Shown one piece after another: positions 7,578 through 16,200 of a stretch of 36,171 bases of DNA. How positions within the stretch are numbered: position 1 is the first letter of the stretch; the number at the start of each line of letters is the position of its first letter. The stretch is from an uncultured Clostridia bacterium. GTDB lineage: Bacteria; Bacillota; Clostridia; Oscillospirales; Oscillospiraceae. The notes below the pieces were generated by a model. That model was not told the origin of the DNA and searched no databases. It saw only the letters and a list, made by a program, of their open reading frames with translations. Both the position numbers and the translations under genes were made by a program. The DNA lies in the NCBI GenBank assembly GCA_937915065.1, contig CALDMR010000123.1, positions 1 to 36,171 of the forward strand. The letters run 5' to 3'.

Positions 7578-8589
7578 AAGTATGCTCCGCCAGGGAGGAG
7601 TCGAAGCGGTCCTTCAGCCCCTCGGTCAAATAGATGCGGCCTTCGTCGTCGGCCAATACCATGTCAAACGCAAGACCGGATGTTTTCCAAAAGTTCACGG
7701 CGCCGTCGTATCCCATGACGAACAGAGCGGTGGACAGGGCGTCGCCCATAGTGCCGCTATCGCAAACCACCGTGACGGATCGCAGACCGCTGCGGGCCAC
7801 ATCGCCGGTTTTGGGATCGATAATATGATAGTAGATCACGCCGTCCTGCTCGAAATAGCGCTGGTAGCCGCCGGAAGTGATGGCAAACTGATCCTGCAGG
7901 GACAGCACTCCCAAATAATTGCCGGGATCGTTGGGATCTTCCACGGCCACGCGCCAGGGCGTGCCGTCGGGCTTGGCGCCGCGGACATAGACGTTGCCGC
8001 CGAGGCTGACCATGGCGGATTCCGTGCCGCAGGAGTCGAACACGGCAGCCAGGCGGTCAGAGGCATAGCCCTTGGCGATGCCGCCCAGGTCAACGGCCAT
8101 ACCATCCTCCAGGGTCACCGTACCGTCGCCAAAAAGCATGCGTTCATCGCCCACATGGGAAAGCAGTGTGTCCAGCTCTTCCCGGGAGGGAACCCGAGGA
8201 GCATCACCGGTGAAATTCCAGGCGTCCATAATGGGAGCCACGGTGATGGAAAAGGCGCCGCCGGTCATGGAGGAATAGTCCGCGGCGGTTTTCAGCAGAG
8301 AGAATACTTCGCTGTCCACCGCTACCGGCGTGCCGCTGCTTTGGTTCACAGCGGAAATGGCGCTGGTTTCGTCGTGGCGGGACAACAGACCGTCCAGTCG
8401 ATGGAGTTCGGCTTCGGCGGCCTGCAGCGCGGCGTCGGCGCTGTCCGTGCCGCTGCTGTATACAGTCAGATCCATTACGGTATCCATGGCAAAGATCTGA
8501 GCCTGGGACGGCTGCGGTGCAGGCGTCTCCCGGCTGCAGCCGCACAGGCACAGCAGGGCGGTCAGGGACAGGAAAAACCATTTTTTCAT
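7549..8589 (-). CDS. apbE: FAD:protein FMN transferase (ApbE family lipoprotein)
   Basis: A 346-residue enzyme that transfers FMN from FAD to Ser/Thr of exported proteins. A lipoprotein signal ends at Cys18 (LLCLCGC), so it should be anchored on the outer face of the membrane. Family motifs are MDT (36-38), VDLGGIAKGYASD (167-179), SLGGN (195-199), HIIDPKTG (255-262) and GDALSTALF (282-290), the last near the metal-binding end. ATG 8589 is preceded by AAGGA; an 18-codon upstream extension would spoil the signal peptide. It is the first gene of the four-gene minus-strand operon and has its own promoter. No FMN-binding-domain acceptor protein is visible in this window, so its substrate must be encoded elsewhere. 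Confidence 0.95.
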   Translation of the reverse strand: MKKWFFLSLTALLCLCGCSRETPAPQPSQAQIFAMDTVMDLTVYSSGTDSADAALQAAEAELHRLDGLLSRHDETSAISAVNQSSGTPVAVDSEVFSLLKTAADYSSMTGGAFSITVAPIMDAWNFTGDAPRVPSREELDTLLSHVGDERMLFGDGTVTLEDGMAVDLGGIAKGYASDRLAAVFDSCGTESAMVSLGGNVYVRGAKPDGTPWRVAVEDPNDPGNYLGVLSLQDQFAITSGGYQRYFEQDGVIYYHIIDPKTGDVARSGLRSVTVVCDSGTMGDALSTALFVMGYDGAVNFWKTSGLAFDMVLADDEGRIYLTEGLKDRFDSSLAEHTYEYIYLSKN

Positions 8590-8650
8590 GGGAAAATCCT
8601 TTCTGATACAAAGATGATACAAGAAGCTGGAATGATAGTCCAATAATTAC

Positions 8651-8679
8651 AATATACCATGCTTTGCTGCGCCTTTCAA
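8651..8679 (-). promoter_or_regulatory. promoter of the apbE operon
   Basis: Read on the minus strand: -35 TTGAAA (complement of 8674-8679), 17 bases, -10 TATATT (complement of 8651-8656). The leader to the apbE start is about 55 bases. Confidence 0.75.
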
Positions 8680-8687
8680 CTGTTGAA
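8675..8687. promoter_or_regulatory. palindrome over the apbE -35 element, candidate operator
   Basis: TTCAAC-T-GTTGAA, a perfect six-base inverted repeat around one base, overlaps the -35 hexamer of the apbE promoter. This position suits a repressor. No regulator family could be named from the site. Confidence 0.4.
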
Positions 8688-8748
8688 CGCGGCGGAAAGG
8701 TGCGGAAAATCTGCGGCTGTTCCGATGGCCGGGAGAGGGGGGATTTAG

Positions 8749-8991
8749 ATGCGTTGGGTGCAATTGATATTGGCGGGGGCTGCGGTGCTGTGCGGCACGG
8801 GAGCGTTTGTGCAAATCGGGCCCGGACAGGCGGCACTGGGATTGATGTTTCTCTTTCTGGGGCTGACATTGGGCCTGCGGGCCCTGGACTGCCGTGGCCA
8901 AAGCGTGAGAAGCAGTGCGTTTCTGCTGGGAGGCGTAGGGATTTTTATGCTCCTGGTGAGTGCAGCTGTTTTGATTCGCCAACTGCTCTAA
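8749..8991 (+). CDS. small membrane protein, unknown
   Basis: An 80-residue hydrophobic protein, not recognised. It has about three membrane helices (roughly 4-22, 27-45 and 56-77) joined by a short polar loop (DCRGQSVRSS). A strong purine-rich ribosome site (GAGAGGGGGG) precedes the ATG, which supports it as real. It is divergent from the apbE operon and is followed after 50 bases by another small membrane-anchored protein on the same strand, so the two may be co-transcribed. No conserved motif suggests a function. Confidence 0.65.
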   Translation: MRWVQLILAGAAVLCGTGAFVQIGPGQAALGLMFLFLGLTLGLRALDCRGQSVRSSAFLLGGVGIFMLLVSAAVLIRQLL

Positions 8992-9041
8992 ACGGAGACG
9001 CAGGCAAAGAACGAAATGCTTTATAGATAAAGGAGGTTCTC

Positions 9042-9314
9042 GTGGCGTATTGGTTGATTTTTATTGTGGGTATTCTGCTGTATCTTGAGATTTTCGGGCT
9101 GAAGCAGAAGCTCAAGGCACAGCAGCGGCAGATTAATGAACTGTGCGGTGCTGTGGGTTGTCCATCTGTAGCATCGGATTACTTTTCGGAAGAAGAAAAG
9201 GAAATGCTTCGTGCGCTGAAAGGTGCAGGACAGACGGTGGAGGCAGTCAAAAGAATCCGCGAACGAACCGGTATGGAATTGGTGGAAGCTAAACAATATA
9301 TGGACACTCTTTGA
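9042..9314 (+). CDS. membrane-anchored small protein with ribosomal L7/L12-like C-terminal motif
   Basis: A 90-residue protein starting at GTG with AAAGGAGG six bases upstream. Residues 2-18 form one membrane helix, 20-35 a charged helix (KQKLKAQQRQ), and about 50-90 a globular tail. The end of the tail (AVKRIRERTGMELVEAKQYM) resembles the C-terminal helices of ribosomal protein L7/L12, in which a similar pattern of basic residues, TGL and EAK occurs. It is not L7/L12 itself, which is soluble and about 120 residues. Similar short membrane-anchored proteins occur in Firmicutes without a known role. A terminator follows. Confidence 0.72.
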   Translation: MAYWLIFIVGILLYLEIFGLKQKLKAQQRQINELCGAVGCPSVASDYFSEEEKEMLRALKGAGQTVEAVKRIRERTGMELVEAKQYMDTL

Positions 9315-9341
9315 ATGATCGTTCGATGAGGGCAGGAAAAA

Positions 9342-9372
9342 GCTCCGCTTGCTTCAGGCGGAGCCCCTTTTT
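9342..9372 (+). terminator. intrinsic terminator
   Basis: Stem GCTCCGC (9342-9348) with GCGGAGC (9358-9364), nine-base loop, then CCC and five Ts (9368-9372). It ends the transcript of the two small membrane proteins. Confidence 0.8.
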
Positions 9373-9426
9373 GCGCCGGGCGCTGGGGGGAAGACGGAGC
9401 AGAAACGGCATGGGAAATATTGCACC

Positions 9427-9455
9427 TTGCAAAATGGATCAGAATCTGCTAAAAT
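9427..9455 (+). promoter_or_regulatory. promoter of the 272-residue membrane protein gene
   Basis: -35 TTGCAA (9427-9432), 17 bases, -10 TAAAAT (9450-9455). The leader to the ATG at 9529 is about 67 bases. Confidence 0.7.
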
Positions 9456-9528
9456 ACCACTGTTATACTTAAAATTATGACTGGAAGTATGCACAGCATG
9501 CAGCTTCTGTTGGGGGTAAAATAGTAAA

Positions 9529-10347
9529 ATGGCAAAAAAACAGAGCCTTGAAAAGAAAAAGATGATCAGAGCACAGAGTCAGCAGAGAAAGATGGATCGC
9601 GCGAAGGAAGAAGCGGCGATTCTGAACCGCTGCCTGGGCCTGCTGGGCGTGCTGGTGGTCGCTGAGATTTATTTCCTGATTTGCTACCGCTTCTTTGTGC
9701 AGGGCACCATGCAGACGCTGGTGACCATGTCCAATGTGATCGGCGTGGTGGGCTGGATCGGTTTGGCTGCTGCGGTGGCCGGTGTGATCCTGGCGGTGGT
9801 TCGCCGGGGCAAGGCGCGCGCCCATTGGGGCGGCTGGCTGGCGCTGTTCGGCGTGGTGATCTTTGGCGGCAGCCGCCTGATGCTGGCAATCTATCCCACG
9901 GGCACTACGGTGATGTGCGTGGCAGTGCCTCTGCTGGCGCTGGCCGGGTTTGTATACTATCTCTACCAGAAAGAGTTTTTCTGTGCAGGCCTGGGCCTGG
10001 GGATTGCAGTGGCTGGCCTGTGGTTTGCCCGCCGTGCCGCGGGCAGTGCGTCCTGGGGCGGTACCCGGGCGCTGATCGTGGAGATCGTGCTGCTGGTATT
10101 GGTGCTGGCGCTGCTGGCTTTTGCTGTGGCTGTGGGCCGTAATGGCGGCAAGTGGGGCAAGGGCGAAAAGGAAAAAATGATTTTTTCCGGCGCTACGAAT
10201 TATAATGTGATGTATGCCACGCTGGGGTTGGCGGCGGTTGCCATTCTGGTGGCGGCCTTTGCCCCCGCTGCGGCGCTGTATCTGATGTGGGCCGGCATTG
10301 CGCTGCTGTTTGTGCTGGCAGTATACTACACGATTCATCTGATGTAA
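9529..10347 (+). CDS. polytopic membrane protein, unknown
   Basis: A 272-residue protein, not recognised. The first 30 residues are very polar and basic (KKQSLEKKKMIRAQSQQRK), then about seven or eight membrane helices fill residues 33-270, with one hydrophilic loop at about 203-220 (NGGKWGKGEKEK). No catalytic or transport motif was found. The ribosome site is weak, GGGGGT eleven bases before the ATG, but codon use and the long open frame fit the neighbours. It stands alone between its own promoter and a terminator-like hairpin. Confidence 0.75.
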   Translation: MAKKQSLEKKKMIRAQSQQRKMDRAKEEAAILNRCLGLLGVLVVAEIYFLICYRFFVQGTMQTLVTMSNVIGVVGWIGLAAAVAGVILAVVRRGKARAHWGGWLALFGVVIFGGSRLMLAIYPTGTTVMCVAVPLLALAGFVYYLYQKEFFCAGLGLGIAVAGLWFARRAAGSASWGGTRALIVEIVLLVLVLALLAFAVAVGRNGGKWGKGEKEKMIFSGATNYNVMYATLGLAAVAILVAAFAPAAALYLMWAGIALLFVLAVYYTIHLM

Positions 10348-10377
10348 CTTGCGGATTAACAGAAAAAAGAAACGGAG

Positions 10378-10415
10378 CGGGGAAGCGGTCGGTATATCGC
10401 TTCCCCGTTTGCTTT
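10378..10415 (+). terminator. terminator-like hairpin
   Basis: Ten-pair stem CGGGGAAGCG (10378-10387) with 10398-10407, ten-base loop, followed by TTTGCTTTT. It separates the membrane protein from the lysozyme gene. Confidence 0.72.
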
Positions 10416-10468
10416 TCAAACTTGGAAAGAACTGGCAATGGCAGGATAAAATGAGGAGGACGTCATTT

Positions 10469-12667
10469 ATGAAGAACTGGAAACGGATGTTGGCGCTGAT
10501 CCTGGCGGCGGCCATGAGCGTGACGCTGCTGTGCGGCACGGCATGGGCGGATGCAGGGGAGGTCACGGTCACGCTGGATCAAAAAACGGTGTATCTGGCG
10601 GTGGGCGATTCGGTGCAGTTGAATGCAACCGTCAGCGACGGGCAGGCCGTTGACTGGACAAGCCTGACCTGGGATGTGGCGCAGGTAGATGAAACAGGTC
10701 TTGTCACCGGCCTTTCCGAAGGACAGGTGACCATTAAGGCCACGGCGAAAGACGGCAGCGCCTCCGCCCTTTGCACGGTGATCGTGTATATGGCGTTTCC
10801 GTCCTATTCCATGGGCGTTGGGCAGCAGGTGAAGCTGTCTGCATCGCTGCGGGGCAGCTGGACCACGGCAGATGAAAGCGTGGCCACGGTGGACAGCAGC
10901 GGCACCGTGACCGGCCAGGGATTTGGCCGCACCTATGTGACCGTGACAGACGGACGGGACAGTGAAACCTTTACCATCACTGTGGGCGGCCATGTGGGCA
11001 TCGATATTTCTTCCTGGAACAATGCCATCGACTGGGCGGCACTGCAGGAGCAGGGGATTGAATTTGTAATGATCCGGGCCGGCTATGGCTGGGAACATAC
11101 GGATAAGCGCTTTGTTGAAAATATAGAGGGGGCCATTGCCAGCGGCATGCCCATCGGTGTGTATTTTTACAGCTATGCCGAAACTGCGGAAAAGGCCATG
11201 GTGGAAGCGAACTACTGCATCAAGCTGCTGGAACCATACCGCGACAGCATTACGCTGCCGGTGGCCTATGACCTGGAGGAGTATCCCGGTATGACCGGCG
11301 CCCAGCTGACGGAGGTGGCGGAAGTGTTCTGTTCAACCCTTCAGGGAGCGGGTTACCATACCATGGTTTATGCCAACAGTCAGTTTTTGCCGAAAATGGA
11401 TATGAGCAAGCTCAGCGCCATGGGTGTGGATTACTGGTATGCATGGTATCCCGTGGTACCGGATCTGCAAACGGTGCGTACCATCAAGGGCAGCAGCGAG
11501 CAGGCCAAGATCTGGCAGTACAGCTCTTCCTGTGTGGTGCGCGGTGCGCTGGCCTCCGGAAAAACAGACATCAACGTGATGTATCGGCCGGAGGAGCTGC
11601 ATTTTACCGCGCCGGAGGTTACGGTGGAAAATCTGGGCAGCAGCGCGCAGATCCGGTGGGGCGGCAGCACCTATGCCCGATCCTATACCGTGTACCGCAA
11701 AAATGCGGACGGCGATGTGCAGACCCTGGGCACTTACGATGGCACGGTACATACCTGCACAGATACCGCCTTCCTGCCGGGAATGGGATATTTTGTCACC
11801 ATGGAGATCGGAGATCCCATCGATGGCACCTCGTATAAGAGCTATACCAGCGAAGCGGTATATCCCGAGGCGGCCCAGTTCAGCGTGAAAGTGACGGCAA
11901 CGGAAGGAGGCGCGGCCAGCGGCGGCGGTTCTTACCTGGTGGGGAAAAGCGCCACAGTGACGGCCCAGGCGGCAGAGGGCTATACCTTTGCCGGATGGTA
12001 TGATACCACCGGCAAGAAGGTGTCCTCGGAAGCGTCGTACACCTTTGCGGTGACATCCTCTGTAACGCTGCAGGCCCGCTTTACCAAGCAGGAAGCGCCT
12101 GTGACGCCCAGCGTGTTCACCGATGTGAAGGACACAGACTGGTTTGCCGGGGCGGTTTATGATGCGGTGGAACTGGGGCTGTTTGACGGCACCTCGGATA
12201 CGACTTTTACCCCGCGGGGAACGATGACCCGCGGCATGCTGGCCACAGTGCTTTACCGCCAGGCCGGCGCGCCGGAGGTGAGCAATCGCAATAAATTTGT
12301 GGATGTGTCTGCGCAGGCATGGTATGCCAAGGCGGTGACATGGTCTTATAACAACGGCGTGTTCAACGGTACGAGCGACAAGACCTTCTCGCCCGAAGCG
12401 CCTGTGACCCGCGAGCAGATTGCCACCATCCTGATGCGTTATTCCAACGCTGTGGGCATGGAAGTACCTGAGACCACCGTGGCCGATTTGAGAAGCTTTA
12501 CTGACAGCGCGGCGATTTCTGATTTTGCGCTGGAGGGGATGCGCTGGGCGGTAGCCACCCAGCTGCTGACCGGTGCAGACCGCAAGCTGATGCCGAAAAA
12601 CAGCGCCACCCGCGCTGAGTGCGCCACGATCCTGGTGCGCTGGCTGGAGAGTGCGGACGGGCAGTGA
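10469..12667 (+). CDS. secreted GH25 lysozyme with Ig-like and SLH domains
   Basis: A 732-residue exported surface protein. Residues 1-27 are a signal peptide ending AWA. Two bacterial Ig-like (BIG_2) repeats cover about 30-172. A glycoside hydrolase family 25 muramidase fills about 175-375, with Asp179 (GIDISSW) and Asp268/Glu270 (YDLEEY) at the expected acidic sites, cleaving the MurNAc-GlcNAc bond of peptidoglycan. An FN3-like module (380-465), an InlB-type repeat (470-540, EGYTFAGWYD) and three SLH domains (about 548-595, 610-657, 676-726) follow; SLH domains bind pyruvylated wall polymer. ATG 10469 has GAGGAGGA upstream; the frame extends 40 codons further without a site. Probably a wall-remodelling enzyme held at the cell's own surface. 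Confidence 0.94.
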   Translation: MKNWKRMLALILAAAMSVTLLCGTAWADAGEVTVTLDQKTVYLAVGDSVQLNATVSDGQAVDWTSLTWDVAQVDETGLVTGLSEGQVTIKATAKDGSASALCTVIVYMAFPSYSMGVGQQVKLSASLRGSWTTADESVATVDSSGTVTGQGFGRTYVTVTDGRDSETFTITVGGHVGIDISSWNNAIDWAALQEQGIEFVMIRAGYGWEHTDKRFVENIEGAIASGMPIGVYFYSYAETAEKAMVEANYCIKLLEPYRDSITLPVAYDLEEYPGMTGAQLTEVAEVFCSTLQGAGYHTMVYANSQFLPKMDMSKLSAMGVDYWYAWYPVVPDLQTVRTIKGSSEQAKIWQYSSSCVVRGALASGKTDINVMYRPEELHFTAPEVTVENLGSSAQIRWGGSTYARSYTVYRKNADGDVQTLGTYDGTVHTCTDTAFLPGMGYFVTMEIGDPIDGTSYKSYTSEAVYPEAAQFSVKVTATEGGAASGGGSYLVGKSATVTAQAAEGYTFAGWYDTTGKKVSSEASYTFAVTSSVTLQARFTKQEAPVTPSVFTDVKDTDWFAGAVYDAVELGLFDGTSDTTFTPRGTMTRGMLATVLYRQAGAPEVSNRNKFVDVSAQAWYAKAVTWSYNNGVFNGTSDKTFSPEAPVTREQIATILMRYSNAVGMEVPETTVADLRSFTDSAAISDFALEGMRWAVATQLLTGADRKLMPKNSATRAECATILVRWLESADGQ

Positions 12668-12674
12668 TCCATAA

Positions 12675-12710
12675 AAAAACGGACCCATACCGTGGTATGG
12701 GTCCGTTTTT
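12675..12710. terminator. bidirectional terminator between convergent genes
   Basis: A 16-pair stem (12675-12690 with 12695-12710) around CGTG, with an A run on the left and five Ts on the right. It serves both the lysozyme gene and the small cysteine-rich gene. Confidence 0.92.
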
Positions 12711-12734
12711 GACGAAACAGATGGGGTGAAGAAT

Positions 12735-12920
12735 TTATTTGTCCCAGGAAATGGCGGAAGACCAGCACTCCATAATCAGATTTTCGACGAAATTGGTATC
12801 TTCCGGGCGGGGATCCTCGTGGTATTCCACGCCGTCGATGGTTTTTACCAGCGGCAGGCCGAAGCGGATCCAGGAGCAATGGCCGCAGCCGCAGCACAGA
12901 TTGTTGTTGATTTTAATCAT
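12735..12920 (-). CDS. 61-residue cysteine-rich protein, unknown
   Basis: A small acidic protein, not recognised. Its N-terminus carries four cysteines and a histidine close together (LCCGCGHCSW: Cys9, 10, 12 and 15, His14); a fifth, Cys52, sits near the end (MECWSS). The cluster could bind iron-sulphur or zinc; it recalls ferredoxin CxxC motifs but lacks the full CxxCxxCxxxCP pattern. There is no signal peptide or membrane helix. The gene looks real: GGGAGG lies eight bases before the ATG and a near-perfect promoter lies upstream. It is monocistronic and ends at the shared terminator. Confidence 0.8.
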   Translation of the reverse strand: MIKINNNLCCGCGHCSWIRFGLPLVKTIDGVEYHEDPRPEDTNFVENLIMECWSSAISWDK

Positions 12921-12967
12921 GAAAAAGACCTCCCGCCGGCTTTGCGCCGCATCGTTTTTGTGCCCTT

Positions 12968-12997
12968 ATTATACTGGGGAAACGGGAGAAAAGTCAA
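12968..12997 (-). promoter_or_regulatory. promoter of the cysteine-rich protein gene
   Basis: Minus strand: -35 TTGACT (complement of 12992-12997), 18 bases, perfect -10 TATAAT (complement of 12968-12973). The leader is about 40 bases. The strength of both hexamers suggests a well-expressed small gene. Confidence 0.85.
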
Positions 12998-13094
12998 GGG
13001 CGCTGTCGTGAAGCCGGTGAAGATCTGGAGCGCGGAACAGGGAAGAAAAGCCGGAAAATTGGACAAATCCGGGCAAACTGTCATAAGAAAATAC

Positions 13095-13115
13095 GACAAA
13101 AGAATATCTTTTGTC
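13095..13115. promoter_or_regulatory. nine-base inverted repeat upstream of the activase promoter
   Basis: GACAAAAGA (13095-13103) and TCTTTTGTC (13107-13115) form a perfect inverted repeat around ATA. It ends exactly where the likely -35 begins, the position of an activator or repressor site. No regulator family was recognised. Confidence 0.55.
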
Positions 13116-13156
13116 TTGTGTTAGCTGGAATTTTATTATAAAATAACCTATTAGGT
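13116..13156 (+). promoter_or_regulatory. likely promoter of the activase genes with start-site palindrome
   Basis: -35 TTGTGT (13116-13121), 17 bases, -10 TAAAAT (13139-13144); TATAAA at 13137 is an alternative. A second short palindrome, ACCTA-T-TAGGT, lies at 13146-13156 over the expected start of transcription. The rest of the 12921-13227 gap holds only the divergent promoter and A/T-rich leader. Confidence 0.55.
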
Positions 13157-13227
13157 AAAAAAGATACTAATTTATATCATAGAGATAGATAGCAGAGACC
13201 ATACAGAGAAAATGGAAGTGATAACGC

Positions 13228-16200
13228 ATGTATCGTATCGGCATTGATATTGGATCTACTACGGTGAAAGTAGTAGTTCTGGACGAAGACAGTAAGCTGC
13301 TGTTTCGGTCCTATGAGCGGCACTTTTCCAAAGTGCGGGAAAAGACCTGCGAGATCCTGCATCGTATTGAGGGGGATTATGCGGGAAAAGATGTGCAGAT
13401 GGTCATCACCGGCTCTGCCGGCCTGGGCGTTGCCAAGGCGGGCAACCTGGATTTTGTGCAGGAGGTGTACGCCACTGCCGCCGCCGTGAATGCGCTGGAC
13501 CCCGGCACTGACGCGGTCATCGAACTGGGCGGAGAAGATGCCAAGATCATCTTTTTTGGCAACAGTCTGGAAGAGCGGATGAATGGTTCCTGCGCCGGCG
13601 GCACAGGCGCCTTTATTGACCAGATGGCAACGCTTCTGAATGTTACCGTGGACGAACTGGATGCCCTGAGTTTGAAGCACACCAAATTGTACCCCATCGC
13701 CTCCCGCTGCGGTGTGTTTGCCAAGAGCGATATTCAGCCGATTCTGAACCAGGGCGGCTTGAAAGAAGATATTGCCGCCTCGATTTTTCAGGCCGTGGTG
13801 GATCAGACCATTGCCGGACTGACCCAGGGGCGGGAGCTGACGGGTAAAATCGTGTTTCTCGGCGGCCCCCTGCATTTCTTGAAGGGCCTGCGGGAGCGGT
13901 TTGTGGAAACCTTGCAGTTAGATGGGGAGCACGCGGTGTTCCCGGAAGACGGCGACTGCTACGCGGCCATTGGTTCTGCCATGTGCGCAGCGGATTATCC
14001 CGTCATCTCCTTTGATGAAATGCTGGATCGCCTGGAAAAAGCGGTGGATACCAATCAGAGCATCAACACCCTGCCGCCCCTGTTTACCTCCCAGGAAGAG
14101 TATGCGGCCTTTGTGGAGCGGCATAATCGGAACCATCTGCCGGAGGCGGATATCCACACCTATGAGGGCAAGGCCTACCTTGGCATCGATGCCGGTTCCA
14201 CCACCACAAAAATGGTGCTGATCGCCGAGGACGGCGGCATCCTGTTCTCCTACTATGGCTCCAACGAGGGCAACCCCGTGAATATCGTGCTGGAACAGCT
14301 GCGCAAGATTTACGAACTGTGCGATCAGCGGATCAGCATTGCCGGCAGCGCCGTGACCGGATATGGCGAGGATCTGATCAAGAACGCTTTCCGCTGCGAC
14401 CTGGGATTGGTGGAAACGGTGGCGCATTTTGCGGCTGCCCAGTATTTTGATCCCAAAGTGGACTATATCATCGATATCGGCGGCCAGGACATGAAGTGTT
14501 TCAAGATCCGCAATAACGCGGTGGATTCCATCATGCTCAACGAGGCCTGCTCCTCTGGCTGCGGCAGCTTCATTGAAACCTTTGCCAAGGCTATGGGATA
14601 CAGTATTGCAGACTTTTCCAAGCTGGGCCTATTGGCGAAAGCCCCGGTAAATCTGGGCTCCCGCTGCACGGTGTTTATGAATTCTTCCGTGAAGCAGGCC
14701 CAGAAGGACGGCGCGCCGGTGGAGGATATTTCTGCGGGCCTGTCTATTTCCATTGTCAAAAATGCTGTTTACAAGGTGATTCGCGCTGCCAGTGCTGACG
14801 ATCTTGGGCAGAACATTGTGGTGCAGGGCGGCACGTTCCTTAACGATGCGGTGCTGCGCAGCTTCGAAATGGAGCTGGGGCGCCAGGTGACCCGGCCCAC
14901 CATTGCGGGATTGATGGGGGCTTTCGGCGCGGCGCTGACAGCCAAAAACCAGCGGATCGAGCTGCCGTCCCTGCTGAGCGCGGGAGATCTGGCAGACTTT
15001 ACCCATACGGCAAAACCGACCACCTGCCATCTGTGCACCAACAACTGCGCGCTGACTGTCAACAAATTCAGCGGCGGCCGCAGCTACATTTCCGGCAACC
15101 GCTGCTCCCGACCCCTGGGACGGGAAAAGGTGTCTACGCCGAACCTGTACGAGTTGAAATATAAGGCGCTGCGGCGCATGGAAGGCATTGGCCGCGGCTG
15201 CGGCACCCGGGGGCGGGTGGGAATTCCCCTGTGCTTGAATATGTATGAAAATCTGCCGTTCTGGTATCAGTTTTTCACAGCGCTGAACTTTGAGGTGGTT
15301 TTGTCCGATGAGTCGTCCCGTGCGCTGTACAATAAGGGGCAGTGCACGATCCCCTCGGACACGGTATGCTACCCGGCCAAACTGGCCCACGGGCATATCA
15401 TGAGCCTGCTGGAAAAAAATGTGGATTATATTTTCTACCCCTGTATGCCCTATAATTTCGACGAGCATATCAGCGACAACAATTACAACTGCCCCGTGGT
15501 GGCGTATTATCCGGAACTGTTGGGGGCCAATATCCCGGGGCTGAAGCAGCAGGTGAAATTTTTAACGCCCTATGTGGGCCTGCACCGGCCGAAGGATTTT
15601 AAGATCCGCAGCGCAAAGTTCTTTTGGAAAGAAATGGGGATCGATTCTGCTGAGGTCAGCTTCTCTGCGGAATTGGCCTATAAAGCGTATCATAAATGGC
15701 ATCAGAATATTGTATCCACCGGCGAACGGATGATTGCGGAAGCCCGCACCAAGGGCAACCGGATTTTGGTGCTTTGCGGCCGTCCCTACCACATCGATCC
15801 GGAGATCAGCCACGGCATTGATGAGCTGTGCGCCGAATACGGCTTTGTGATCATCAGCGAGGATGCCCTGTCTGATAAACTGAAGTGGCATAAGCGTACG
15901 GTGCTGAACCAGTGGACCTATCAGGCCCGGATGTATAACGCGGCCCGTTATGTGTGCTCCCAGCCGGATATGGAACTGATTCAGCTGGTGTCCTTTGGCT
16001 GCGGTACAGACGCCATTACCGGCGACGAGATGCGCTCCATTCTGGAAAGCCACGGCAAGCTGTATACGCAGCTGAAGATCGATGAGATCTCCAATCTGGG
16101 CGCGGTTCGTATTCGTGTGCGTTCCCTGATTGCCGCGCTGGACGAGCGTGCCGCCCACCAGCGGGCGCTGGAGGCAGAGCGGAAAAAGACGGAGCCTGCG

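Noticed and set aside
9313..9324. A second SOS-like box, GAAT-GATC-GTTC
   Set aside because: It has one mismatch in a conserved arm, lies at the 3' end of a gene and next to a terminator, and no promoter overlaps it.
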